Source: Chrysomallon squamiferum
Lineage: Eukaryota > Mollusca > Gastropoda > Neomphalida > Peltospiridae
Direction of reading: 5' to 3'
DNA: 64,000 bases
Assembly (NCBI GenBank): GCA_012295275.1
Contig: CM022674.1
Span: 9,448,260-9,512,259 of the forward strand
Part shown: positions 52,090 to 59,858 of the stretch, piece after piece
Position numbering within the stretch: the first letter of the stretch is position 1
Layout of the letters: each line of letters opens with the position of its first letter
Notes under the pieces: model-generated
What the model was told of the DNA's origin: nothing
What the model saw: only the letters and a program-made list of their open reading frames with translations
Databases searched by the model: none
Made by a program: the position numbers and the translations under genes

Positions 52090-54505
52090 TGTGTGTGTGT
52101 GTGTGTTATCAAAATGCAAACAACAACTAACTTTAATTGGATTCCAAAATTCTCTGGACATGTATTATTATACAGATATATTTGTAAGATAAATAAGATA
52201 AATAACAGAACAATTAAATTTGAAGAAAAAAGTAATATCTGGACAAAATTATTTGTGTAAAATGTAAATATTTCAAATACATCTTAACTATTTTGGGATA
52301 GAACCTTACATAATGTTTATATGACAAACATTTACTTTTACGAATGTGAAGAACATATTTATAGGATTTTTTTTTTAACAAATAATTTGGAAACTTCTGT
52401 ATTTTAACACATAAATTAACTTTTATATTTTGTTATATTAACATGTGTTATTGTACTATACACTACACTCAATATCCTGTGGTGAAATAAAAATAATAAA
52501 AATTTAATTAAAAAATTAATATTAATAAAGAAAGGATCATTGTAGATAGAGAAAAATAATAAAAAGTTTAATTTATTTTCAATACATTCACTTTATTCTT
52601 ATTGGCTTTGCCAAGATAATACCTCTAAGTCAACCTGTTCTTGTAAAAATATATCCATTTTTGTGTAAGTAGTGTTTTCTTCAGTGCTTATAATCAAATT
52701 AAAGAAACAATGACAAGAATAATGACAAGAATAATGACATTTCATCATTTTGAATTTTTCAAGGAGAAACAGTTATAATGTTACTGCATGGATATCATCA
52801 ATCAATACAACAACAACAAAAAAGAAAACAAAAAGGAAAAAGCATTTCTTCAAACGTAAATCTAATTACAGTGGTACCTTGACTTATGAGTGCCGCAACT
52901 TATGAGTTTTTTGAGTTATGAGTAGCCACCCGGTCAAGTTTTTGCTTTGAGCTGCAAGCCAAAATCTGAGTTATGAGCGAATTTCAGATATGCTGCCACA
53001 AGTTGGTGCAACAAAAAACATAAATCCAGCCAGCATCCCGTGTGTCACTCATTTACTTCACGTGGTTAACTTGCAGCGGAAGCATCTCTGTTGTGTTGTG
53101 CTCGCATTTTGTGCAGTATTTTGCCAAATTTCTTTTTGTCTGGCCATGGATCGTAAGAAAGTCAGTACAAAGGACAGCTGTGAGAAGAAGAAGCAGATGA
53201 TGTCCACTGAATTGAAGCTTGAATTCATAGAACATGATCGATATGTGCATACAGTCAACTGGGCTAGGCAGTATGAGCATAGTACTTCTACGATATGCAC
53301 CATACAAAATTGATTTCATATATAAGCAAATTGAGTTATGAGTTCGGTCATTAAACTCTTAAGTCAAGGTACCACTGTATATAAATAAAAATGATAACAT
53401 GTAAAAAAATCACATTACAAAAAAATAAAATAAAATTAGAAAAATAGGGTTGTTTTTGTGTGGCTGGTATATCAATTAATGGTATATCAATTGATTTCAC
53501 TTACAAAAATTGATTTGATTTATGAACATATTGATATACGAGCTCAGTCACAGAACAAATTAAATTTGTAAGTCAAGGTACCATTGTATTGAGTATTTAA
53601 ATTACTATAACAAAACAAAACAAAAAAAACAAAAAAAAAAGGAAAAAGAATTTAATCAAAGAAAATCTAGAGAAAATATTAAACTGAACATTATATTAGT
53701 TTTGAGAAAGATCAGTTTGTTTCATGTTTGTATTTTAGATACATTTCTATACCCTCTACTGATTAAAATTGCTCACTCTTGACAGTCCAATTTCTGTTGT
53801 TATCTGTGGCAGCTGTTTCAACTGTGAAACCACATCACCATGAGTAAAATGGACAACAAAATTCCAAAAATTCTGGAAAATAATACAAAATGCATTTGTT
53901 TTTCTGAAATGAATTAATTAAGTTAGGATAATGTATTAATAAATATTTCTGAAACACCAGTTTGATGCATAATTCTTTTAAATTTCTTTTATACAATCTA
54001 TAAAAGAAATTTAAAAGAATTATGCATCAAACTGGTGTTTCAGAAATATTTATTAATACATTATCCTAACTTAATTAATTCATTTCAGTAAAACAATCCT
54101 TTAGGGTCTTGATACATAATTTAAACTAGTTATGCTCAGGACTGATTAAATAAATGTATGACTTAAGTTTGTCTCTGCAAATCAATAGCATAAATGTAGT
54201 GAAATGTTTTTTCATATACTAACCAATGAAACCAATGAAACAATTACCTGAATTTATGACAAACCGGACATTAAAACAATATGCTTATATACTGACAAAA
54301 CATATTATTTAAAAACCACTGCTTAGTAATTTGAATAAACACGAACCTGGTCATAAAAATACATCTAGCACATTATTAATAACAAATATTAAATACAAAT
54401 TCTATTTATAACTATATTACCAAAGTGAATTCTCCCTGTGACTGTGCAGCAAAGTTCATATAAGTTGTAAACTGAAATACCAATGAAGAAATAAAAAGAT
54501 AAATT

Positions 54506-54549
<44 letters not shown>

Positions 54550-55917
54550 TAGATATATTTTCTATGATCTTGCTTAGTAATCATTATGGGTGAAACAAAT
54601 TATAAATGCTAAAAACTTAAATAAAAAACCATTCGAAGCAAAACAAAGAAACTAATTTAACATTAACTTAATCACTGATGGTTTATACATTATTAGTAAT
54701 TAACCGATTAGGAATTTTTTACTTTATGATTTTGAAACATCTGACTTTCATAGATGTAAACAGCATTTTCTTTTAACACTGAGCATGAAACATGCTTATA
54801 TTAATGAAAAATCCAAACTTGGCTCAAAACATATTTTTGGTAAATAATATCCTTACATTTTCATTTTATATATTGATATCATCAAGAGGTTGGTAAGAAA
54901 TCTTATGAAATTTAACTATGTGACATACATTTCTGTGTTCTCTCAGAATGAATATAATATCTTTTATTTAATTAATTTAATGAACTTGAAGCATGATATG
55001 TAACACTGAATAAATCAGTTATTCTCTTATAGCCATGCATATTAATAATGTTGATGCTAAAACAGATCGAGGTTTCTTTCATTTAATTTGAATAATGAGT
55101 TTTATGAAATCAATATATAAATCAATTCTACCTTATGTTTTAGTGAATCTTTTAAACCATGTAGAAAAACAGCTTCCAAAATATTGCACAGATTATTCCC
55201 TTCACTGTCACTGTACAACAAAATTATTGTAATGTATTCACATCAAGGTTATAGCATTTGTAAGTGAAATTCAAAGACAACATTTATATATTTTTATACA
55301 GATTTATTCAAACACAGGTGTCAGTTTGTTAATTTCAGAATATATGTGTGTGATATATTTCATAATATGTGAATGGAAATTATATACTCAAACCCCACCT
55401 ACTGAAAAATGCTATAAAATTTAGTTTCAACCAAATATATGATATTTTATTAATAACAGTTATTTACAATTTATATCAAATCCTGTAAACAAATAAAGCC
55501 TTCTTGGAAGCTACTGTATAAAATATTAACAAAACAATAATATATAATAGACTAAGATTTTCTAACAAATGAATTTTAATTTAGCAGTAGTTTTAAATAC
55601 CTTCTAACAGCTTCATCTGAGCAGAGCTGCTTCTGCTGAAGAATTTTAAGTCCTCTGGAGAATTCTGCTGTGATTTGTTTCTTTATTTCATTTTCATGTC
55701 TGTTTGTTTTAACTGATGGGTCTAGAAGGAGAAAATAAATCCTTCATATACCACACACACACACACACACACACGTTTCCTTCAGTATTATAGGAAATAT
55801 GCAGAATACAAACTATTTGTCTGAAAGAGGTATTCAACACAAGATCACTTATAAAATAGTAACTGAAAAAGTTCTTATGTCTTTTCAGCATGAGATATGT
55901 AAAATTTTATTGTTTTA

Positions 55918-55950
<33 letters not shown>

Positions 55951-57728
55951 GTGAATTCATACAAATTTTAAACACACAGGCAATGATATAATTATATAAT
56001 GGAGAATGTGATACTGTATATTGCAGATGAATACACTTAAAATGTAAATGTTATTAATTAACTTTTTGTATGTGATATGTAGATAAACTGATAGATAGTA
56101 ACATTCAGTATGACTAACTTAATGAAGTATGTCTATATTCTAATATATAAAAATATAAAAAATGGGAACATATTCAAATCTAAGTTTCAGTTCTTGTACC
56201 CACTACATTTCCTGATATAAATCTACTGCAGAGCATATACTGATAGTGTCACACTATGGTATAATAACAAACTTACTAGAAGTAATTGTTAAAATTATGA
56301 TAAAGTTGTTATTAGTTTACCCTTATTTATGCATAAAAGTTTGTCTGAATGACAACTTAAGAAAAATATGCAAACAGTCTTTACTTTTAGTTTAGTTTTG
56401 AAAAACTAACCAGCATACGCAAGAAAAATGTTAATCCTAAGTTTGTTAGACACAAACTTCTGTGTCCCCTCATACATCTACTCATGAACTGAAGCCACTT
56501 CATGTTACAGGTGAACTTTTCTCTAATGAAGTAAAATACCATAAACTTACATCATTATGCATTATGATTAGTATGGAAATAAATAGAAGACCAGCAACTG
56601 CTGAAAATGTAAACTATGTCATCGGTATATGTGTAGATTTTCAACCTTACCACTGCTGGCTGCTTTGCAATCAACCTAGAAACCAATACATGACACAAAC
56701 CTATGGGGCTGATTCCCACATACCTACCTTAACCTGAAGAAAATTACAACTGGTTAAAAGAAAATCCCCACAAAATTAACATTTTATATTTATTAATTCA
56801 TTACTTTCAAATGTATTTCATGATCTGGACCTTTTCATTCTGATTAATTTGGTATAAAATAATATTATTTCTAGAAGAATTTATGAATTTTCAAAGATTT
56901 AGATTTCTATCTCATGAATAAAGTCCAAATTAATGATATTACCAACTTTGGCTTCACATATCAATTCAAATCTATTTTTCTGAGGTATAAAAAGAAAATA
57001 CAGAATGCACATTCTTAACAGATAGAATGAAAATATAACAAAATAAGCTTTCTAAAAGACAACCTTGCTTCAATATTGACCCTTAAAAATTGAGTTCTGT
57101 TGAAAATAGTAATTCTGCAGTGCAAGGATGCCCGAGTCGGGATATTAAATCTTCTCCACAAATGATGCAGCCATAGTAACTGATGATGCCTGAGTTTTTA
57201 TGGATTTAGTAACGATTGGCAGAATTATAATATTACAGTTCTACATATTTTGATTATGATGACAATTCATAGCAAGTAAGATTTTTATGATTTTTTTTTG
57301 ATTTTTTTTTTATATCTTTACATGATATATAATTGTAAAAGAAAATGATGTTTTTGAAAAATTATGACTGTTATATATACTTTGTAACTGCACAAACGGC
57401 ATAAAAATAAAAATAAAATAAAATTTGGAAATTTTTAAGTGATGTTAAAACTTCATTATGTTAAAACTTCGAATTTTCGTAATTCTGAAATAATTATAAA
57501 CAGATCTTCAGTTATCAGTTTGGAGTCAACCTGCTAGTGCTAGAGTTACCTTAACCTCGTATTTGAATTATTTGAAGTATTTCCCGAACAGAACTTCAGA
57601 AGAGTAGTTTGGAGTACCTACTGGCTACTTAAGACAAATCTATTCTCTTTCTTAATGACTGGTTTTAACCGTTTATTTGTAATTGAAAACTAACCTTTTC
57701 TTCCAAAAATATTCATCTCTGACAACAT
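32064..57728 (-). CDS. PLEKHM1-like: PLEKHM1-like RUN/Rubicon-homology protein, 17 coding exons
   Basis: Exons in transcript order: 57728-57695, 55721-55601, 55210-55132, 54471-54421, 53872-53777, 47539-47460, 46717-46647, 46413-46288, 45710-44898, 44349-44210, 42898-42821, 39659-39557, 39210-39088, 35659-35547, 35388-35257, 34759-34589, 32210-32064. All use GT-AG, phases agree at every joint, and the sum is 2478 nt (825 residues plus stop). Residues of about 12-210 form a RUN domain (NLCNILEAVFLHGLKDS, AWVRVALNDGLMESY). Residues 220-537 are Ser/Thr-rich. Residues of about 564-803 form the Rubicon-homology domain, with VEKGLDSQNYQCFSCSRPIG, HHVYDCTLCSQKGFICEVC and CSRCKAVYHKTC, all closest to PLEKHM1. 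By family it is a Rab7 effector in late endosome/autophagosome-lysosome fusion. No PH-domain exons were found. The protein family is secure; orthology to PLEKHM1 rather than Rubicon rests on motif resemblance. Confidence 0.9.
34589..34759 (-). CDS. PLEKHM1-like exon 16 (residues 721-777)
   Basis: Acceptor AACATTTAG, donor ACAGG|GTGAGC. Encodes HHVYDCTLCSQKGFICEVC and VIYPFEID, the zinc knuckle of the C-terminal Rab7-binding region in this family. Confidence 0.93.
35257..35388 (-). CDS. PLEKHM1-like exon 15 (residues 677-720)
   Basis: Acceptor TTTTTTTACAG, donor ATGTTG|GTAGGT. Encodes KLRVQLCSLKSYIFSCQQSL and REYLYDNIHLFSM. Confidence 0.88.
35547..35659 (-). CDS. PLEKHM1-like exon 14 (residues 639-676)
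   Basis: Acceptor TTTTGTTGCAG, donor GTGCAG|GTAATT. Encodes FEFLVEIEDQPLLNVSSVN and RLYEHV, the helical part of the Rubicon-homology domain. Confidence 0.9.
35760..37560 (+). mobile_element. Decayed Jockey-like LINE in PLEKHM1-like intron 13
   Basis: Plus-strand fragments read like a non-LTR retrotransposon ORF2. A stretch near 36050-36190 resembles the end of an AP endonuclease. Near 37080-37190 the frame gives PRFSLLLLYINELPF and LFMLIIYSFGQPENNK, in place of the usual PLLF-YIND and FADD motifs. Further on comes thumb-like sequence with ININLLKNTDHINFTKAI. Catalytic Asp residues are lost and stops are frequent. It is in antisense orientation to the host gene. Confidence 0.6.
37797..37846. 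repeat. (CA)n microsatellite
   Basis: Uninterrupted CA tract of about 25 units next to the LINE relic. Confidence 0.95.
38318..38341. repeat. 24-bp palindrome made of two MITE ends
   Basis: Arms GGGTCATTCC and GGAATGACCC are separated by ATAC and flanked by direct repeats ACAT (38314-38317 and 38342-38345). The arms equal the terminal bases of the 488-bp element at 40074-40561. Confidence 0.75.
39088..39210 (-). CDS. PLEKHM1-like exon 13 (residues 598-639)
   Basis: Acceptor AATATTTTCAG, donor AAGG|GTATGT. Encodes VCSFNGRYYCFECHENAEF and IPAAILHNWDF, with the second CxxCH zinc ligand set. Confidence 0.92.
39557..39659 (-). CDS. PLEKHM1-like exon 12 (residues 564-598)
   Basis: Acceptor TATATTTTTCAG, donor GACTGT|GTAAAT. 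Encodes VEKGLDSQNYQCFSCSRPIG, the first zinc-binding CxxC of the Rubicon-homology domain. Confidence 0.9.
40074..40561. mobile_element. 488-bp TIR element (MITE) with 4-bp duplication
   Basis: Begins GGGTCATTCTGTGTCAAATC and ends with its near-complement GATTTGACATGGAATGACCC. It is flanked by AATA on both sides (40070-40073 and 40562-40565). The interior is GC-richer than its flanks, has no long open frame, and repeats GACCTTTGACC-like half sites. Superfamily not assigned. It lies in intron 11 of the PLEKHM1-like gene. Confidence 0.78.
41641..42629. mobile_element. TIR element of about 1 kb in intron 11
   Basis: The left end, AGGGGAAACTGGGGACTGAT, and the right end, ATCTGTTCCCAGTTTCCCCA, are inverted repeats with few mismatches. 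No clear target duplication was found and no transposase is encoded. The interior is GC-richer than the intron around it. Confidence 0.62.
42821..42898 (-). CDS. PLEKHM1-like exon 11 (residues 538-563)
   Basis: 78-nt phase 0/0 exon with acceptor AATATTTCAG and donor GATAGA|GTGAGT. Encodes DFEILLAVSPYFIVDTDR just before the Rubicon-homology domain. This is where vertebrate PLEKHM1 would have PH-domain sequence. Confidence 0.75.
44000..44020. repeat. (TA)n microsatellite
   Basis: TA tract in intron 10 of the PLEKHM1-like gene. Confidence 0.85.
44210..44349 (-). CDS. PLEKHM1-like exon 10 (residues 491-537)
   Basis: Acceptor ATATCTTTCAG, donor TCTAAG|GTAGTA. Encodes TSFGTLLKMYEPSISLSNSS and DGTFQTRKPSK, continuing the linker. 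Confidence 0.83.
44898..45710 (-). CDS. PLEKHM1-like exon 9, serine-rich linker (residues 220-491)
   Basis: 813-nt exon with acceptor CCTTCTCACAG and donor TCCAAAG|GTAAAA. Rich in Ser, Thr, Asp and Glu with no fold recognised, as expected for the disordered middle of PLEKHM/Rubicon proteins. It contains DFPSV, which fits a loose LC3-interacting consensus, but that is only a pattern match. Confidence 0.88.
46288..46413 (-). CDS. PLEKHM1-like exon 8 (residues 178-220)
   Basis: Acceptor AACTGTTTTCAG, donor GGATG|GTAATA. Encodes LSSLQFKLSLNSSMLNTWT. The open frame continues past the donor as low-quality Asn-rich sequence; the splice is preferred because the next exon then stays in phase. Confidence 0.82.
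46647..46717 (-). CDS. PLEKHM1-like exon 7 (residues 154-178)
   Basis: Acceptor TATTTTTCAG, donor GCAG|GTAATT. Encodes HYYSSTAYLRDLEQPEILKS, the end of the RUN domain. Confidence 0.88.
46938..46992. repeat. Poly(T) followed by (ATT)n
   Basis: T run followed by ATT units within intron 6. This could be a degraded retroposon tail. Confidence 0.8.
47460..47539 (-). CDS. PLEKHM1-like exon 6 (residues 128-154)
   Basis: Acceptor TTTCTTTTAAG, donor CTGAA|GTAAGC. Encodes AWVRVALNDGLMESY, the conserved RUN segment that directly follows the previous exon in PLEKHM1. Confidence 0.9.
48778..48818. repeat. (TG)n microsatellite
   Basis: Uninterrupted TG tract of about 20 units. Confidence 0.95.
49291..49915 (-). 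mobile_element. Foldback element carrying a FLYWCH zinc finger (MULE-like)
   Basis: The left end, AAGTCACACAAAAAAAGTCA, and the right end, TGACGTTTTTCTGTGACTT, form an inverted repeat of about 25 bp. Inside, the minus-strand frame at 49663-49457 reads NKICYEGFMYIKHATRKTK and then LWWKCVKRS. The spacing G-x-x-Y ... W-x-C matches the first half of a FLYWCH finger. No transposase domain follows. It is probably an internally deleted MULE in intron 5 of the PLEKHM1-like gene. Confidence 0.55.
50050..52270 (+). mobile_element. Decayed L1/Tx1-like LINE in PLEKHM1-like intron 5
   Basis: Plus-strand pieces occur in the order of an L1-type ORF2. Endonuclease-end sequence (LLNLTEDYNLVDIW, near 50140) comes first. 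Reverse-transcriptase blocks follow: ITPKHYLYIIAERIKSTLL with DQNGFI (50660-50750), GFEKAFDTIS (near 50832), LGRGCRQ, and RNNKDIHGIKINGNENK with FANN in place of FADD (51050-51130). Thumb sequence (LPKPTDS, SRKKTH, NYFVKHKK) extends to about 51640. The lost active-site Asp residues and many stops show it is inactive. A TG/GA microsatellite interrupts the tail. Confidence 0.72.
51957..52107. repeat. Compound TG/GAGT/GA microsatellite
   Basis: TGTGTG, GAGTGAGT, GAGAGA and TGTGTG blocks in series, inside the tail of the LINE relic. Confidence 0.9.
52869..53586 (+). mobile_element. Tigger (CENP-B-type) transposon, nested copy 2
   Basis: A complete short element runs from CAGTGGTACCTTGACTTATG (52869) to AAGTCAAGGTACCACTG (end 53377), flanked by TA dinucleotides as expected for Tc1/mariner elements. 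It encodes MDRKKVSTKDSCEKKKQ and a helix-turn-helix (NWARQYEHSTSTICTI) but no DDE domain. A second 3' terminal repeat follows at 53567-53586, so the structure is composite. It lies in intron 5 of the PLEKHM1-like gene. Confidence 0.82.
53777..53872 (-). CDS. PLEKHM1-like exon 5 (residues 96-127)
   Basis: Acceptor TATTTTCCAG, donor TCAAGA|GTGAGC, phase 0/0. Encodes FWNFVVHFTHGDVVSQLKQL, then GLSR, part of the RUN domain. It lies 31 bp downstream, in transcript sense, of a perfect 185-bp hairpin. Confidence 0.88.
53904..54088. repeat. Perfect palindrome, 90-bp arms, 5-bp loop
   Basis: The left arm, 53904-53993, starts CTGAAATGAATTAATTAAGT and ends AATTTCTTTTATA. The loop CAATC is at 53994-53998. 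The right arm, 53999-54088, is its exact reverse complement, with no mismatch found on base-by-base comparison. It lies in intron 4 of the PLEKHM1-like gene. Confidence 0.95.
54421..54471 (-). CDS. PLEKHM1-like exon 4 (residues 79-95)
   Basis: A 51-nt phase 0/0 exon with acceptor GGTATTTCAG and donor CTTTG|GTAATA. Encodes FTTYMNFAAQSQGEFTL. Skipping it would keep the frame. Confidence 0.78.
54508..54554. repeat. (TA)n/(GATA)n microsatellite
   Basis: TA units followed by ATAGATAGATA in intron 3. Confidence 0.9.
55132..55210 (-). CDS. PLEKHM1-like exon 3 (residues 52-78)
   Basis: Acceptor TTGTTGTACAG, donor CATAAG|GTAGAA. Encodes NLCNILEAVFLHGLKDS, the most recognisable RUN motif. Confidence 0.9.
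55601..55721 (-). CDS. PLEKHM1-like exon 2 (residues 12-52)
   Basis: Acceptor CTCCTTCTAG, donor AGAAG|GTATTT. Encodes EIKKQITAEFSRGLKILQQK, the lead helix of the RUN domain. Confidence 0.88.
55921..55949. repeat. (TTA)n microsatellite
   Basis: About nine TTA units in intron 1. A short (CA)n lies at about 55752-55773. Confidence 0.88.
57695..57728 (-). CDS. PLEKHM1-like exon 1 (residues 1-12)
   Basis: Starts at the ATG at 57728 (MLSEMNIFGRK) and ends at donor AAAG|GTTAGT, phase 1. A second in-frame Met is residue 5. Start chosen because the next exon is in phase and the promoter side is shared with the divergent dehydrogenase gene. Confidence 0.7.
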
Positions 57729-58310
57729 ATAACGTTTCGAATAAACACAACGTTAAACACTTCGCAGATCATGAAATCATGCGCAAACATTTATATAGTT
57801 GTTGTACGTAACAGTTGTCTGTTTGGAATATAGCTCCAACTGCAATTATTCTTGTTTAGATTGTCGGATCGTGAATAACTACAGTTATGACTTCCCTTTT
57901 TAATATTTAACTTCTACTGATAGAACTGAAGTTGATCAGCAAGCACAGTTTAGGAAACAAATGACCTAAATTTATTAAATTTTATTTTTATTAAAATGGA
58001 ACATACACATGGCTTATATATATATCACTCGAGTCACTGCATCTACTTTGATTTGTTAGTTTACGAATACAAAAACGGTATTAATAATATCCGAAGTGGT
58101 TCTGATATGATGGTGATAGCAGATCAATAAAATATGAACTTCTTTCATCATGTATCAAACAACCTTATTGTAAACACAGTTAATCGGGAAAAAAAAAAAT
58201 AATAACTTGTTTTGCTTCGTATTTGCTTTCAAAACTGCATTTTGTTGATGCTCTAAAATAAATGTAATACTTTTAATAAAGAAGTCATTTTTCAAATACG
58301 CATCATCATT
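57729..58310. promoter_or_regulatory. Divergent intergenic region, probable bidirectional promoter
   Basis: 582 bp separate the start codons of the PLEKHM1-like gene (leftward) and the RDH14-like gene (rightward). No core element could be assigned with confidence. Two close, divergent starts suggest a shared promoter. Confidence 0.45.
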
Positions 58311-59261
58311 ATGGGTTCCTGGTTTTGGTTAGTTGGTGCTGCCTCAGCAGTCACTTTTCTAGTGGTTCGGAGAATTGTCACCACAAAATATATATGCCTA
58401 AGCAAAGCAATGATGACAGGAAAAACAGTAATAATTACTGGGGCAAACTGTGGAATTGGAAAGGCAACAGCACGTGAATTGGCCAAACGAAACGCTCGAG
58501 TAATTTTGGCTTGCAAAGACGACAGAAAGGGAAAAGAGGCTGCAGAAGACATCCGAAGAAGTACAAGAAGCGGGGAACTGGTTGTGAAATGTCTGGATTT
58601 AGCATCACTGCATTCTGTCAAAGCTTTCTGTGAAGACTTCAAACGTGAAGAAACTCGTTTGGATGTTCTCGTAAATAATGCCGGAATTTTTCAGTGTCCA
58701 TACCAAAAAACAGAGGATGGATTTGAAATGCAAATGGGAGTGAACCATTTCGGACATTTTTTACTAACTAATTTATTATTAGACATGTTGAAATCGTCTG
58801 GTGGCAGAGTTGTCGTTGTGGCATCATCTCTGCTGAAATTTGGATCAATTAATTTCAGTGATCTGAACTGTGAAAAACACTATGACAAGAAGAAGGCTTA
58901 CTCAAACAGCAAACTAGCCAATGCTCTATTCTGCAGACATTTAAGTAGACACCTGCAGGATACTTCAGTAAGTGTCTACTGTGTGCATCCTGGCATTGTT
59001 TTGACGAATCTTGGTAGATATACATTACCAGTGGGTGTAAGATTTCTTTTGACACCTGTGGCCTGGTTGGTTGGAGTTAAAACACCTACAGAAGGGTGTC
59101 AAACTGTTGTATATTGCAGCATAGCTGAAGAATTAAGAAATAGCAGTGGTAAATACTATGGAAACTGTAAAGAGGAACCATGGCCAGAGGTTGCATGTGA
59201 TGATGTAGCAGCTAGCAAGTTGTGGCAAATAAGTGAACAACTAACAAACAAGTTCATGTAG
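58311..59261 (+). CDS. RDH14-like: RDH14-like retinol dehydrogenase (short-chain dehydrogenase/reductase)
   Basis: 316 residues in one exon, close to the length of vertebrate RDH11-14 proteins. The N-terminal membrane anchor is at about residues 3-20. The NADP-binding TGANCGIG is at 43-50, followed by the NNAG motif at 122-125. The catalytic Ser lies in ASS (171-173), and the active-site YSNSK is at 197-201, followed by VHPGIVLTNLGR. The stretch GIFQCPYQKTEDGFEMQ and NHFGHFLLTNLLLDMLKSS closely resemble RDH14. The expected reaction is NADPH-dependent interconversion of retinal or other lipid aldehydes with alcohols at the ER or mitochondrial membrane. All catalytic residues are present, so it looks functional. 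Confidence 0.93.
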   Translation: MGSWFWLVGAASAVTFLVVRRIVTTKYICLSKAMMTGKTVIITGANCGIGKATARELAKRNARVILACKDDRKGKEAAEDIRRSTRSGELVVKCLDLASLHSVKAFCEDFKREETRLDVLVNNAGIFQCPYQKTEDGFEMQMGVNHFGHFLLTNLLLDMLKSSGGRVVVVASSLLKFGSINFSDLNCEKHYDKKKAYSNSKLANALFCRHLSRHLQDTSVSVYCVHPGIVLTNLGRYTLPVGVRFLLTPVAWLVGVKTPTEGCQTVVYCSIAEELRNSSGKYYGNCKEEPWPEVACDDVAASKLWQISEQLTNKFM

Positions 59262-59425
59262 TTCTTTAAAATATTATGTTAAAACTTTTATGCATAACCT
59301 AATTTCAATAACAGTAACGCTGTCAGCTATGGTGATCTTAAAATAGCACGATTATTTGTGTTTGTTTATTCAGTAGTGTATACCTTTTAAATTTGATTTT
59401 TCTGTGGTTGTGGCAATATTTTGGA

Positions 59426-59431
59426 AATAAA
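59426..59431 (+). terminator. Poly(A) signal of the RDH14-like gene
   Basis: AATAAA 165 nt after the stop. A genomic A13 run (59442-59454) follows 10 bp later. Confidence 0.65.
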
Positions 59432-59563
59432 TTGAAACTGGAAAAAAAAAAAAATTAAATTTAAAAATAAAATTAAAATTGTTGTTTTTGAAACTTTGTT
59501 AAAAAGTAGTACATGCATAATAAATAACAAAATATCAAGTAACTAAGTACAAATGTCCTTATT

Positions 59564-59601
59564 CAGTCTGTTCTTTTGTTTGAAATATGCTTCAAAAAGT
59601 C
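59564..59601 (+). repeat. 38-bp direct repeat, copy outside the hAT element
   Basis: Matches 60325-60362 at 37 of 38 positions (core TTTGAAATATGCTTCAAAAA). Confidence 0.85.
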
Positions 59602-59858
59602 CATTCCCACATTCAGAGAGATTCTCAAGAACATCTTTTCTAAATATATTCAAGGAAAATCCACCTCCATTTATAGTCCATTTATATAACTTTTATAAGG
59701 TCTGTTACAGTATAATTCATTACTTTCAGGGTTTTTTTGTTCATATGTTCTTAATGTAATCTTGTAAATTTCCTTGAGCCCACTCTGAGAACAAAGGGCA
59801 CACAACTGGCTATCTTTATTTGTATTTACCTTTACTGGCAGTAAGATTGTACCTCCAC

